Assembly: GCF_003635165.1 (NCBI RefSeq)
Contig: NZ_ML058597.1
Span: forward strand, 496,001-560,000
DNA from: Burkholderia sp. Nafp2/4-1b
Lineage (GTDB): Bacteria > Pseudomonadota > Gammaproteobacteria > Burkholderiales > Burkholderiaceae
Direction: 5' to 3'
Length of the DNA: 64,000 nucleotides
A model generated the notes under the pieces. It saw nothing but the letters and a program-made list of their open reading frames with translations. It was not told the origin of the DNA and searched no databases. Shown here piece after piece: positions 52,910-62,493 of this stretch (position 1 is its first letter; each line of letters begins with the position of its first letter). The translations under genes were made by a program, and so were the position numbers.

Positions 52910-55690
52910 TCAGAACCACTGCTTGTAGCGACGCACGTAGATCGTCTTCACGATCTGCGCGAGCAGGATGTAGCCGACCATCGTCGCCGCGAGCCACAGC
53001 CAGTAGGTACCCGGCAGGTGCATGAAGCCGAGCGAATCGGCGAACGGCGAGAACGGCAGCCAGCAGCCGATCGCGATCGCGGTGAACGTCGACAGCAGCA
53101 CCGGCAGCGCGGCCGTGCTCTGCAGGAACGGGATCTTCTGCGTGCGCAGCAGGTGCACGACGAGCGTCTGCGATACGAGGCTCTCGATGAACCAGCCCGA
53201 GTTCATCACGATCTGGCCGCCCGAGCCGCCGTGCAGGTGATACATCGCACCGGCGCCGAACACGGTCCACATCAGCACGTATGTCGTGATGTCGAACACC
53301 GACGACGTCGGCCCGACCCACAGCATGAAGCGGCCGATGTTGCCGGCTTCCCACTTGCGCGGCTTCTTCAGGAACTCCGGATCCATCTTGTCCCACGGCA
53401 GCAGCATCTGCGACGTGTCGTAGATCAGGTTCAGCACGAGCAGCTGGGTCGCGAGCATCGGCTCCCACGGCAGGAACGCGCTGGCGACGAGCACCGACAA
53501 CACGTTGCCGAAGTTCGAGCTGGCCGTCATGTTCAGGTACTTGAGGATGTTGCCGAACGTCTCGCGACCCTTGATCACGCCTTCCTCGAGCACCATCAGG
53601 CTCTTTTCGAGCAGGATGATGTCGGCGGTTTCCTTCGCGATGTCGGCGCCGCTGTCGACCGAGATGCCGACGTCGGCGTCGCGCAGCGCGGGCGCGTCGT
53701 TGATGCCGTCGCCGAGGAAGCCGACCGTGTGGCCGTTCGCCTGCAATGCCTTCACGATGCGCGCCTTCTGCAGCGGCGTGAGCTTCGCGAACACGGTGGT
53801 GCGTTCGACGACCTGCGCGAGCGTCGCGTCGTCGAGCGCCTCGATCTCTGCGCCGAGCATCGGCTTGCCGGGCTCCAGCCCGACCTGGCGGCACACCTTC
53901 ATCGTGACGGTCGGGTTGTCGCCCGTCAGCACCTTCACCGACACACCGTTCTCGCGCAGCGCCGCGAGCGCCGGCGCGGCCGATTCCTTCGGCGGGTCGA
54001 GGAAGGTCAGGAAGCCGCGCACGACGAGATCGCGCTCGTCGGCGGTGCGGTACTGTTCGCGTTCGTCGCCGCGCGGGATCATGCGCGTGGCGAGCACCAG
54101 CACGCGGAAACCGTCCTCGTTGTATGCATTCGCCTGTTCGAGCAGCCGCTTGCGCGCGACGAAGTCGAGCGGGCGCACGCCGTCTTCGTCCTGCACATGG
54201 GTCGACACCGCAAGCATTTCCTCGACCGCACCCTTGCAGACGAGCATGTGCGTGCCGTGCGTGTCCTCGACGACGACCGACAGGCGGCGTCGCACGAAGT
54301 CGAACGGCAACTCGTCGATCTTCTTGTAGCCGTGCGGCTTCACGCGGTCGCCGATCTCGTCGGCGCGCGCGACGACGGCGATGTCGATCAGGTTCTTCTG
54401 GCCGCTCTGATGGAAGCTGTTCAGCCAGCCGAGACGCAGGATGTCCTCGTTCTTGTGGCCGGACAGGTCGAGATGGTGCTCGAGGATGATCTTGTCCTGC
54501 GTGAGCGTGCCGGTCTTGTCGGTGCACAGCACGTCCATCGCGCCGAAGTTCTGCACGGAATTCAGCCGCTTCACGACGACCTTGCGGCGCGCCATCGCGA
54601 TCGCGCCGCGCGCGAGGTTCGCGCTGACGATCATCGGCAGCATCTCGGGCGTGAGGCCCACGGCCACCGCGAGCGCGAACGTGAGCGCGCTCAGCCAGTC
54701 GCCCTTGGTCAGTCCGTTGATCATGAACACGATCGGCACCATCACGAACATGAACTTGATCAGCAGCCAGCTCACGCTCGCGACGCCGCGGTCAAAGCTC
54801 GTCTCGATGCGCTTGTGGCTCACGACGTTGCGCGCGAGCGAACCGAAATAGGTGTCCTCGCCGGTCGCGACGACCACGGCCGTCGCGGTGCCGCTCACCA
54901 CGTTGGTGCCCATGAAGCACACGTTCTCGAGATCGAGCAGCGACGTCGATGCATCGTTCGCCGCGCCGGGCGTGCCCGGCGTGCCCGCCATGCTGCCGTT
55001 GGCCGACTTGCCGGCGACCGCGCCGAGCGTGTCGTACTTCTCGACCGGCAGCGCTTCGCCGGTCAGCACCGCCTGGCTGATGAACAGGTCGCGTGATGCG
55101 AGCAGGCGCACGTCGGCCGGAATCATGTCGCCGGCCGACAGGTGCACGATGTCGCCGACCACCACCTCGCGCATCGGCACTTCGCGGCGCGCGGGCTCGG
55201 ATACATCGGTGACCGCGCGCTGCACGGTCGTCGTCGTGCGGACCATCGCCTTGAGCTTTTCGGCTGCGCGCAGCGAGCGGAACTCCTGCACGAAGCGCAG
55301 CAGCGCGCTGATGGTGACCATCGTCAGCAGGATCGTCATGCCGACGTAGTCGCGGTCGTCTGGCGCCGCGAAGTAGACGTCGGTGCAGAAGCTGATCGCG
55401 GCCAGCACCAGCAACACGTAGACGAACGGATTGTGAAACGCGTGCAACAGCTGGCGCGTCCAGTGCGGCGGCTTGTCGTGCGCGATTTCGTTCGGGCCGT
55501 TGCGCTGCAGGCGGTCGGCGGCCTGGTCGTAGGTGAGGCCGCGCGTGCTGGTGCGCAGCGACTTGAAGGTTTCTTCGAGCGGGCGGGCCGCTTCCAGCGC
55601 GGCGCGCATGATGCGCGGTTCGTCTTGACGACCGGGGCCGGTGTTGATGAAGCCGCGCTGTTTCTTTTGCGAAGTATTGCGTTGTGTCAT
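52910..55690 (-). CDS. mgtA: Mg2+-translocating P-type ATPase (MgtA family)
   Basis: A 926-residue P3B-type ATPase that imports Mg2+ across the inner membrane at low external Mg2+. Visible motifs are TGEALPVEK in the actuator, the phosphorylation site CTDKTGTLT, and the hinge GDGINDAPALRDADVG. Ten membrane helices are expected; TM4 carries VAVGLTPEMLPMIVSANLAR. Length fits MgtA (about 900). ATG 55690 has AAGGAG 6 bases upstream. A proline-rich leader frame lies just upstream and may control it. Confidence 0.93.
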   Translation of the reverse strand: MTQRNTSQKKQRGFINTGPGRQDEPRIMRAALEAARPLEETFKSLRTSTRGLTYDQAADRLQRNGPNEIAHDKPPHWTRQLLHAFHNPFVYVLLVLAAISFCTDVYFAAPDDRDYVGMTILLTMVTISALLRFVQEFRSLRAAEKLKAMVRTTTTVQRAVTDVSEPARREVPMREVVVGDIVHLSAGDMIPADVRLLASRDLFISQAVLTGEALPVEKYDTLGAVAGKSANGSMAGTPGTPGAANDASTSLLDLENVCFMGTNVVSGTATAVVVATGEDTYFGSLARNVVSHKRIETSFDRGVASVSWLLIKFMFVMVPIVFMINGLTKGDWLSALTFALAVAVGLTPEMLPMIVSANLARGAIAMARRKVVVKRLNSVQNFGAMDVLCTDKTGTLTQDKIILEHHLDLSGHKNEDILRLGWLNSFHQSGQKNLIDIAVVARADEIGDRVKPHGYKKIDELPFDFVRRRLSVVVEDTHGTHMLVCKGAVEEMLAVSTHVQDEDGVRPLDFVARKRLLEQANAYNEDGFRVLVLATRMIPRGDEREQYRTADERDLVVRGFLTFLDPPKESAAPALAALRENGVSVKVLTGDNPTVTMKVCRQVGLEPGKPMLGAEIEALDDATLAQVVERTTVFAKLTPLQKARIVKALQANGHTVGFLGDGINDAPALRDADVGISVDSGADIAKETADIILLEKSLMVLEEGVIKGRETFGNILKYLNMTASSNFGNVLSVLVASAFLPWEPMLATQLLVLNLIYDTSQMLLPWDKMDPEFLKKPRKWEAGNIGRFMLWVGPTSSVFDITTYVLMWTVFGAGAMYHLHGGSGGQIVMNSGWFIESLVSQTLVVHLLRTQKIPFLQSTAALPVLLSTFTAIAIGCWLPFSPFADSLGFMHLPGTYWLWLAATMVGYILLAQIVKTIYVRRYKQWF

Positions 55691-55737
55691 GTATCGCTCC
55701 TTGCGCACGAGGCGGCGGGCGGGGAGCGACCGTGACG

Positions 55738-55896
55738 TTATCGACGCACGAGCGCTCCCCGCCGCGTCGCGTCAGGCGCGATCGGCTGTGGATCGGTGAA
55801 AGGGGGAACGCTCGCCGGCGCGCGGAATGCGGTCGGAGAATCGATGCGCAAGGTCGCACCGGCGAGCGGTAATCGACTACTGTCGTCCGAGTTCAT
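55738..55896 (-). CDS. Proline-rich leader ORF upstream of mgtA (mgtL-like)
   Basis: A 52-codon frame on the mgtA strand, ending 47 bases before the mgtA start. ATG 55896 follows a strong AGGAG at 6-base spacing. The product begins MNSDDSSRLPLAGATLRIDS and contains eight prolines, including a PP pair and the run PPFTDPQPIAP. In Salmonella a proline-rich leader, mgtL, couples translation stalling at low proline or low Mg2+ to mgtA expression. This frame is longer and unrelated in sequence, so the parallel is positional and compositional. Confidence 0.6.
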   Translation of the reverse strand: MNSDDSSRLPLAGATLRIDSPTAFRAPASVPPFTDPQPIAPDATRRGALVRR

Positions 55897-56430
55897 CTGC
55901 ACTCCTGTCGGTTGCGGGTAGGCGACACGGGCAATCGGCAGCGCGCACGCACGATGGCGCGCGGCCGGACGGCACGCGAACGGAACACGCACGCAGCTTG
56001 CGCCGCGCGCAGCGCGAACGCACGCGCGCGGCAACGCACGTTGCGCAGCGCGGGCATTCGGCGATATCGAAAAAATTCGGCGGGGATTCTGGCCAGTCAG
56101 GCCGGAAGGGCGCCGCATCCTGCTTCCCGGGATGCGGCAGAAGACGAGGCTCTGCGCGGTTTCCTCAGGCAGCAGTCAAGTTGGTCGAGGACCAACTACA
56201 ACTCGCATCGGTGTTCACAGAACACTCCATGTAATCAGACGGGGGCGATGGTAATAGGTCGTCGTGCGAAGCGTCAACCCTTTTCTCCGCCCATTTTTTC
56301 GGGCAATTCTTGCGAAGTGTTAGCGCGACGCCTGGAGCAACACCTGGCGCAACACGGCCGGCGCCGCGAATGAAAAACCGCGCGCAGGCCAGGCCGGCAT
56401 GCGCGCGGTCGTGTCGAGTCGACGCGCCGG
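55897..56430. other. Gene-free region between the mgtA leader and the protease gene
   Basis: 534 bases upstream of the mgtA leader, expected to contain its promoter. A 7-base inverted repeat AGTTGGT (56179-56185)/ACCAACT (56191-56197) is present. A 21-codon minus frame at 56165-56230 lacks a ribosome site and is not called. No other structure is evident. Confidence 0.35.
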
Positions 56431-58083
56431 TTACTGCGTCGCCGCCGTGACGGCCGCGCCTGCATCGGCGATACCGGAGCCTGCCGGCAGCGCGGTGCAC
56501 GACGTGCTGGCCGGCAGCATCGCCGCACGCGCGTTGGCTTGCAGCTTCTGCTGGATCTGCGCGGGCGTGAGGTTGCCGTTGATCGACAACATCAGGCCGA
56601 CGATGCCCGCCACCTGCGGTGTCGCGAGGCTCGTGCCGCTCGCGGTGCCGTACGTGTCCGAACCCGGCGTTGTCGTGCCGCTGTTGGCTGTCGACAGGAT
56701 GCTGACGCCCGGCGCGCTCAGCGCAACGTCGGTGCCGAAGTTGCTGAACGAAGCGCGGCGGCCGGTCGCGTCGGTCGCGCCGACGCTGATCACGCCGCGG
56801 CAGTTCGCGGGTTGGTCGAGCGCGGTCGCGAGGCCGTCGTTGCCGGCCGCGACCACGACCGTCACGCCCTTCGCGTTCACGTCGTCGATCGCCTGCTGGA
56901 ACGTCGCGCTGCATGCGCCGACGCCGCCCAGGCTCAGGTTGATGACCTTCGCCGGATTCGGGTTCGTCGGCACGCCGATGACCGGAATGCCGGCCGCCCA
57001 GCGCATCGCGTCGGCGATGTCGCTCGTCGTGCCGCCGCACTTGCCGAGCACCCGCACCGGCAGGATCCGGCCGAGCCACGACACGCCGGCGACGCCGACG
57101 CCGTTGTTGGCGGTCGCACCGATCACGCCCATCACGCGCGTGCCGTGCCAACTGCTGTCGCTGGGTTCGCTCGCGCAGTGATAGAACGGGCCGCTGGAAT
57201 TGTCGATTTCCTGCTGCGTGACCCAGTCGCCCGGATCGGTCGCATCGGTGCCGCGCGCCTGGCCGTTGTTGCTGGTGTTGACGTTCGAGATGAAGTTGTA
57301 GCCGGGCAGCAGGTTGCCGACCAGGTCGGGGTGCGGCCGGTAGCCGGTATCGAGCACGGCCGTGACGACGGTCGGCGAACCCTTGGTCCGCGTCCACGCG
57401 GGGGGCGTGTTGATGCCGACGCTCGCGTCGGACAGATACCACTGCTGGCTGTAAGCGGGGTCGCTCGGCGTATCGCGGATCTGCATCGGGTGATCCGGTT
57501 CCGCATAGTCGACGTCGGTGTCGGCTGCGAATGCCTGCGCGAGCGCGGCCGCGTCGCCGGATGCGATGCGCTGGCCGATCGACAGCACGGCCGCGCCGTC
57601 CGATAGCGTCCGTTCGACCTGCACGTTCAGCGGTGCCTGCGACGCATTCGCCGCGGCATAGGCGCGTGCGGCGCCGGACGTCGTCGGCGCCGACCAGCGC
57701 GTCATCGAGCGCTGGATCACCGCGTCGAGCCGCGTGCCGGCGGGGAGGGCCGCCATCGCGCGCGCGGCCGTCACCGTCTTCAGCCTGACGATCAGGTGAT
57801 CGACCGGCGGCTCGGCGGACGCGGACGTCTGCGCGGCCATCTGCGCGGCAGCCTGCTGTGTCGCGCACGCGTTGTTGCCGCCGGTCGAGGGCGGCGTGGT
57901 CGGGCTCGGGGAAGGCGACGGCGCGGGGGCCGGCGCGGCATTGGACGAAGACGGATTGCTGCCGTCACCGCCACCGCCGCCGCAGCCGGCGATCGGCAGC
58001 AGGGCGGCGGCCGATAGCACGCCGGCGAGCATGCGCGCATGAGGGGAGCGGGCCAGCGTGAAATCGAAACGTTTGGCTCTCAT
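56431..58083 (-). CDS. Subtilisin-like (S8) serine protease, putative lipoprotein
   Basis: A 550-residue secreted protease. The N-terminus ends in a lipobox (LPIAGCGGGG), then a Ser/Pro-rich linker and a propeptide-like domain (LIVRLKTVTAARAMAALPAG). The catalytic triad is in VVTAVLDTGYRPHPDL (Asp), SWHGTRVMGVIGA (His) and ASGTSLATPQVAGIVG (Ser), with the oxyanion Asn in VVVAAGNDG. Resembles B. pseudomallei MprA-type proteases. It is transcribed alone and diverges from the amino-acid binding protein gene. Confidence 0.9.
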   Translation of the reverse strand: MRAKRFDFTLARSPHARMLAGVLSAAALLPIAGCGGGGGDGSNPSSSNAAPAPAPSPSPSPTTPPSTGGNNACATQQAAAQMAAQTSASAEPPVDHLIVRLKTVTAARAMAALPAGTRLDAVIQRSMTRWSAPTTSGAARAYAAANASQAPLNVQVERTLSDGAAVLSIGQRIASGDAAALAQAFAADTDVDYAEPDHPMQIRDTPSDPAYSQQWYLSDASVGINTPPAWTRTKGSPTVVTAVLDTGYRPHPDLVGNLLPGYNFISNVNTSNNGQARGTDATDPGDWVTQQEIDNSSGPFYHCASEPSDSSWHGTRVMGVIGATANNGVGVAGVSWLGRILPVRVLGKCGGTTSDIADAMRWAAGIPVIGVPTNPNPAKVINLSLGGVGACSATFQQAIDDVNAKGVTVVVAAGNDGLATALDQPANCRGVISVGATDATGRRASFSNFGTDVALSAPGVSILSTANSGTTTPGSDTYGTASGTSLATPQVAGIVGLMLSINGNLTPAQIQQKLQANARAAMLPASTSCTALPAGSGIADAGAAVTAATQ

Positions 58084-58509
58084 GGTGAGACGCGATCCTC
58101 GTAGATAACCGTCGTGCTGGCGGTGTGCCTGGGGTCCGCAGGAACACCGGACCTTGTCGTTTTTGTCCGGCGCTCGTCGCAGGGTTGCTGCGACGCGCCA
58201 TGCACTGGGTAACGGCTGCTACGGGCGCTTCTTGAGTGCGGTTTGGGAGAAAAAGGCGCGCGGGCGCAAACGATTACGCTGCTGCGATGCAGCGCGATTG
58301 CGGGAATGGAGCGGGTAGCGCGGGCGGTCGGATGCGATTGAAGCCGGCGGTCCGGGCGCGGCGCGTGACGTGCACGCGTTTGCGCACCACGGAAAACCGG
58401 CTGCCGTGCACGACCCCGGCGCGAACGTTGCCTACGCTTTCCCCGATGCGATGCGAATTTTGTCCGGCGTACGATCGCGAATCGATCAACGTTTCGTCAG
58501 GAGAAAAGC
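58084..58509. other. Divergent intergenic region
   Basis: 426 bases between the protease and the amino-acid binding protein. It contains the promoters of both and an AGGAG at 58499-58503 serving the latter. No repeat or small frame is convincing. Confidence 0.4.
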
Positions 58510-59406
58510 ATGGATCGCCGCTTCCGTTTGCTGGCCGTCGCGCTGACCTGCGTGCTGGCGGGCACCGCGCATGCGCAGGCCCTTACCGGCACGCTGAAGA
58601 AGATCAAGGACACGGGCATCGTGTCGCTGGGTATCCGCGAATCGTCGGTGCCGTTCTCGTATTCGGACAACCAGCAGAAGAACATCGGCTACTCGCGCGA
58701 CATCGCGGCGCGCATCATCGACCAGCTGAAGACCGAGCTGAAGGCGCCGAACCTGACGGTGAAGGAAATCCCGATCACGTCGCAGAACCGGATTCCGCTG
58801 CTGCAGAACGGCACGATCGATTTCGAATGCGGGTCGACGACCAACACGCTCGAGCGGCAGAAGCAGGCCGCGTTCTCGAACAGCATCTTTCTCTACGGGA
58901 TCCGCTTCAGTACGCGCAAGGATTCGGGCGTGAAGGACTTCTCGGACCTCGCCGGCAAGACGGTTGCGACGACGGCCGGCACGTCGGACGAGCGCCTGCT
59001 GCGCAAGCTCAATGAAGAGAAGGCGATGAACATGACGATCATCAGCGCGAAGGATCATGCAGAGGCGTTCATGAACGTCACGACCGGGCGCGCCGTGGCG
59101 TTCGTGATGGACGAGCCGCTGCTGTACGGCGAGATCGCGAAGGACCGCAACCCGGGCGCGTACACGGTCGCCGGCACGCCGCTCGTCCACGAAAACTACG
59201 CGTGCATGATGCGCAAGGACGATCCGGCGTTCAAGCACGTGGTCGACGGCGTGATCGCAAAGCTGCAGACCTCGGGCGCGGCCGAGAAGCTGTACGACCA
59301 GTGGTTCATGCAGCCGATTCCGCCGAAGGGCGTGAGCCTCAACTATCCGTTGTCGCCGGAGATGAAGCAGCTGTTCAGGAATCCGACGGACCAGGCGCAG
59401 TACTGA
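58510..59406 (+). CDS. Amino-acid ABC transporter substrate-binding protein (GltI-like), orphan
   Basis: A 298-residue periplasmic family 3 binding protein, probably for glutamate/aspartate. Signal peptide MDRRFRLLAVALTCVLAGTA is followed by LTGTLKKIKDTGIVSLGIRE and SSVPFSYSDNQQKNIGYSRD. GTIDFECGSTTNTLERQKQA and the terminal YDQWFMQPIPPKGVSLNYPL match GltI closely. Length is usual (about 300). No permease or ATPase is nearby, so it must use transporters encoded elsewhere or act as a sensor. Confidence 0.9.
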   Translation: MDRRFRLLAVALTCVLAGTAHAQALTGTLKKIKDTGIVSLGIRESSVPFSYSDNQQKNIGYSRDIAARIIDQLKTELKAPNLTVKEIPITSQNRIPLLQNGTIDFECGSTTNTLERQKQAAFSNSIFLYGIRFSTRKDSGVKDFSDLAGKTVATTAGTSDERLLRKLNEEKAMNMTIISAKDHAEAFMNVTTGRAVAFVMDEPLLYGEIAKDRNPGAYTVAGTPLVHENYACMMRKDDPAFKHVVDGVIAKLQTSGAAEKLYDQWFMQPIPPKGVSLNYPLSPEMKQLFRNPTDQAQY

Positions 59407-59451
59407 TCGTACTGATCGCTGCGACGGGACGATGCTGCGTTGCCAACGAAA

Positions 59452-59475
59452 AACCGCCGGCAGATGCCGGCGGTT
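59452..59475. terminator. Bidirectional terminator hairpin
   Basis: AACCGCCGGC (59452-59461) and GCCGGCGGTT (59466-59475) form a 10-base stem around AGAT. A-rich sequence precedes and T-rich sequence follows, so it can end both the gltI-like transcript (+) and the convergent gene (-). Confidence 0.8.
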
Positions 59476-59527
59476 TCCGTTTGCGGCCCGGTCGCGCGTG
59501 CGACGCAGCCGTACGTGAGCCCTGATT

Positions 59528-60067
59528 TCAGGCCTTGATTTCCGGCCCGCGGGCGGCCGGCCGGGCCGGCGCCGCCGGCGCCGGTGCCATCGAGCGCGTG
59601 GACGGTTGCGCCGGCACGACCACGACGACCGGTTCTGGCATCGCCCACAGCGGCATCGCGAAGCCGACCGGTTGGGGCATCGGCATCGCGAACGCGTTGG
59701 CGAGCGCGACGTGCTGCAGCGCCATCATCTGCTGCTGCATCGCGACCATCTGCGCCTGGGCCGCCTGCATCCGATACTGCGCGGCCTGCATCTGCCGCAG
59801 CGCGGCAGCCGGCGGCATGCCGCCCGACGACGACGTCTGCATCTCGAAGCTCGCGCCGCCCTGCGGGCTGTGCCAGCTCCACGTGCTGACCTTCATCGGG
59901 CCGAGGGCCGTCTGGACGACACGGGTTTCGGCTTTGACGGGCACGGCATGCCCGTTGACGTTGACGAACATCGGTTGTGCGGCCGGGGCGGCGTCGGCCT
60001 GCCCGGCCAGGGCGAGCATGGGCGTCAGCGCCAGCGCGCCCGCCGCCATATACGAACGGAATCGCAT
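59528..60067 (-). CDS. Secreted Met/Gln/Pro-rich protein of unknown function
   Basis: A 179-residue protein with a signal peptide (MRFRSYMAAGALALTPMLAL, cleavage near ADA). A small domain follows (MFVNVNGHAVPVKAETRVVQ), then a Met/Gln heptad-like helix (QMQAAQYRMQAAQAQMVAMQ and onward) and a Pro/Ala tail (VVPAQPSTRSMAPAPAAPAR). Clustered Met can bind Cu(I), but no histidine cluster is present and no metal role is shown. The helical repeat may instead form a coiled coil. No homologue is recognised; stands alone. Confidence 0.65.
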   Translation of the reverse strand: MRFRSYMAAGALALTPMLALAGQADAAPAAQPMFVNVNGHAVPVKAETRVVQTALGPMKVSTWSWHSPQGGASFEMQTSSSGGMPPAAALRQMQAAQYRMQAAQAQMVAMQQQMMALQHVALANAFAMPMPQPVGFAMPLWAMPEPVVVVVPAQPSTRSMAPAPAAPARPAARGPEIKA

Positions 60068-60418
60068 ATTCGTATCTCCATCAAACGAAGACTGATCGAA
60101 TCAACATTGAACGAATCGTGCGGCTCACGGACGGAGCCACCCGCGACTATGCGAGCGCCGGCTTAAAGCAGGATTAAAACCGCGGCGGGCCCCCGGGCCG
60201 GGGCTGTGCGGGTTTCACGGGCCGGCTCGCGAACGCCGGCGAACGGGCTGTCCAGCGCGTGGCGGAACGGGCGGCAAGCAGGATTCAACCTCGTCCGTGC
60301 CAGGGACTTCCCGTCGTGTCGCGCAACAACAGGCACAATATGCGCTTCGCCGCGCACCGCTGTTCGTCATTCGAACACGCTGGCGCGCGCCGCCGCCGTC
60401 CGAATCCTCCCGGTTGTC
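60068..60418. other. Intergenic region between the Met/Gln-rich protein and MFS genes
   Basis: 351 bases holding the divergent promoters. It includes a very GC-rich patch near 60180-60260. No frame with a ribosome site and no repeat is evident. Confidence 0.35.
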
Positions 60419-61666
60419 ATGAACGCCTCGCTCACTCCCGCGCGCGAATCGAACTCGCCGCGCTTCCTGTTGTTCCTGATCTGCCTGTTCGCGTCCGCCG
60501 GCCAGCTCGCGATCGACATCTACGTGCCCGCGCTGCCCGACATGGCGCGTTCGTTCGCGACCACGCCGCAGGCGATCCAGTCGAGCGTGTCCGGCTACAT
60601 GGCCGCCTATGCGCTCGGCCAGCTGATTTTCGGCCCGGTCGCCGATGCGTACGGGCGCAAGCGCGTGCTCGGGTTCGGGCTCGTCATCTACACGATCGGC
60701 TGCCTGCTTTCGCTGGGCGCGCCGAATCTCGAGACGTTCGTGCTGGCGCGCTGCCTGCAGGGCTTCGGGATCGCGACGACGAACCTGCTCGCGAAGGCGA
60801 TCATCACCGACTCGTTCTCGGGGCAGGCGCTGCTGCATGCGTTTACCTATATGTCGATCGCATGGGGGCTTGCGCCGATCATCGCGCCGGTGATCGGCGC
60901 ACACCTCCAGGAATGGTTCGGCTGGCGCGCGTGCCTCGTGTTCCTGCTCGTCTATTCGCTGGTGATGTGGGCGCTGCTGTGGCACTACCGCGAGACCTTG
61001 CCGAAACCGGTCCATCTGGAGCCGCGCACGCTGATGGCGAACGCCGGCAAGGTGCTCGCGAGCCCGGTGTTCCAGAGCTGCTTCCTCGCGCAGGGGCTGT
61101 GCTACAGCATCCTGCTGGTGTTCAACATCGTCGGGCCGTTCATGGTGCAGACCACGCTGCACAAGCCGCCGACCTTCTTCGGCTATCTCGCGCTCGGGAT
61201 CGGCCTGATGTATTTCCTCGGCGGGCTGTCGAACCGGATTCACGGGCGCGGGCTGCCGAGCGCCGAACAGCGGCTGCGCATCGGCGCGCGCGTGATGGCG
61301 GGCGCGGCGGTCGTGATGCTGGTGCTGGCGCTGACCGTCGGGTTGCGCGTGTGGACCCTCGCGACGCCGGTGCTGGTGATGGGCTTCTGCGCGGGTGCGA
61401 TGTATCCGACGCTGATGGCCAAGGGCAATTCGCTGTTTCCGCATATCGCGGGGCTGACGAGCGCGATCCTCGGGTGCGCGCTGCTGCTCGTGTCGTCCGC
61501 GATGATGGGCCTGGCCGGCTTCGTGTCGATTCACGTGCTGACGCCGCTCGCGGTGTTCTTCGTCGCGTTGTCGTTCATCGTCGTATGGATGGTGACGAAG
61601 CTGCTGCGCTACCTGACGCAGCAGCAGGCCGCGAGCGTCGCTTGCGGGAGCGGGGAGGCGGCGTAA
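60419..61666 (+). CDS. Bcr/CflA-family MFS drug transporter
   Basis: A 415-residue, 12-helix DHA1 antiporter of the Bcr/CflA type. It has SAGQLAIDIYVPALPDMARS in TM1, the motif A loop GPVADAYGRKRVLG, and motif C-like GLAPIIAPVIGAHL. E. coli Bcr exports bicyclomycin and sulfonamides. Length fits. The ATG at 60419 gives the standard N-terminus; the upstream extension in frame is unlikely. Transcribed alone. Confidence 0.88.
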   Translation: MNASLTPARESNSPRFLLFLICLFASAGQLAIDIYVPALPDMARSFATTPQAIQSSVSGYMAAYALGQLIFGPVADAYGRKRVLGFGLVIYTIGCLLSLGAPNLETFVLARCLQGFGIATTNLLAKAIITDSFSGQALLHAFTYMSIAWGLAPIIAPVIGAHLQEWFGWRACLVFLLVYSLVMWALLWHYRETLPKPVHLEPRTLMANAGKVLASPVFQSCFLAQGLCYSILLVFNIVGPFMVQTTLHKPPTFFGYLALGIGLMYFLGGLSNRIHGRGLPSAEQRLRIGARVMAGAAVVMLVLALTVGLRVWTLATPVLVMGFCAGAMYPTLMAKGNSLFPHIAGLTSAILGCALLLVSSAMMGLAGFVSIHVLTPLAVFFVALSFIVVWMVTKLLRYLTQQQAASVACGSGEAA

Positions 61667-61722
61667 CGCCAGACATGGTGGGTGCTGCCGGCCGATACCG
61701 GGACCGGTGCCGGCAGCGGCAG

Positions 61723-61751
61723 TGGCGGTGGCGGTGGCGGTGGCGGTGGCG
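61723..61751. repeat. TGGCGG hexanucleotide repeat
   Basis: Nearly five tandem TGGCGG units (the last ends TGGCG) in the convergent gap between the Bcr-like gene and the following lipoprotein. It lies outside any called gene. Confidence 0.7.
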
Positions 61752-61800
61752 CGGGCGCGGGCGCCCAATGTCCGGTTTGGGCCGGGGCGACAGGCGCTGC

Positions 61801-62493
61801 TCAGAGCGGGTGCGCCGCGCCCGCCTGCGTCAGCAGCGAAACCGCGGCCGGATCCGGCGTCCCGTTTGAACCGATCGCGCCGGCCTTTGCGAGCGCGTCG
61901 AGATCGCCGTCCACGCCCGGTTGGCCGACGACGAACGGCGTGGTGAGGAACGCGGGCGTCGACAGCGTCACCGAATAGCGCTGCTGCAAGTTCGTCACGA
62001 CCGCCGATTGCGCGGCCTGTATCGTGCCCGGGCTGTTCATCACCTGCTGGAAATGCGCATTGCCCTGGAAATTGCCGATCAGCCCGGCCGTATTCGTGCC
62101 GAGCTGCGCGGCCAGATAGACGAGCATCAGCTCGGTCTCGGGCGTCGTGTTGAAGGTGCCGCCCGCGTATGCGAGCGAATGCAGACTCGTACCGCCTGAT
62201 GCGACGGTGATCACGCAGGGCAGCGCCGCGTTGACCGACACCCGGTAGTTGCCGCCGCCGTCGGTCAGCGTGGTTGCCGAGCCCTGCGCGCAACTTACCG
62301 TGACCGATGCGCTCGCGAGCGCGCTGACCGTGGCGGCCGTGCCGGACAGCGCGACGGCTTGCGTGTTGTTGTTGCTGAAGCACACATCGACGCCGAAACA
62401 GGCGTCGCCGTTGCAGCCGGCAAGCGACGCAAGAGCGGCGACGCAGAGTGCGCGCAGCGCGGGGCGGATAAGGCGCGGATGGCGAAGGTTCAT
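61801..62493 (-). CDS. Putative lipoprotein of unknown function
   Basis: A 230-residue protein with a lipoprotein signal ending LASLAGCNGDACFGVDVC. The Cys-rich start precedes a beta-sandwich-like region (VALSGTAATVSALASASVTV, TLTDGGGNYRVSVNAALPCV), recalling a carboxypeptidase-regulatory/Ig-like fold, and a helical end. Family not recognised by eye, although such lipoproteins are common in Burkholderia. ATG 62493 was chosen over 62553 because it yields a standard lipoprotein signal. Confidence 0.7.
   Translation of the reverse strand: MNLRHPRLIRPALRALCVAALASLAGCNGDACFGVDVCFSNNNTQAVALSGTAATVSALASASVTVSCAQGSATTLTDGGGNYRVSVNAALPCVITVASGGTSLHSLAYAGGTFNTTPETELMLVYLAAQLGTNTAGLIGNFQGNAHFQQVMNSPGTIQAAQSAVVTNLQQRYSVTLSTPAFLTTPFVVGQPGVDGDLDALAKAGAIGSNGTPDPAAVSLLTQAGAAHPL

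Noticed and set aside
56165-56230. 21-codon minus-strand frame (MECSVNTDASCSWSSTNLTAA)
   Set aside because: No ribosome site and no hydrophobic or repeated pattern; probably chance.
61723-61751. Phase-variable coding repeat
   Set aside because: The hexamer lies in a convergent intergenic gap, outside any supported gene, and a 6-base unit would keep frame anyway.
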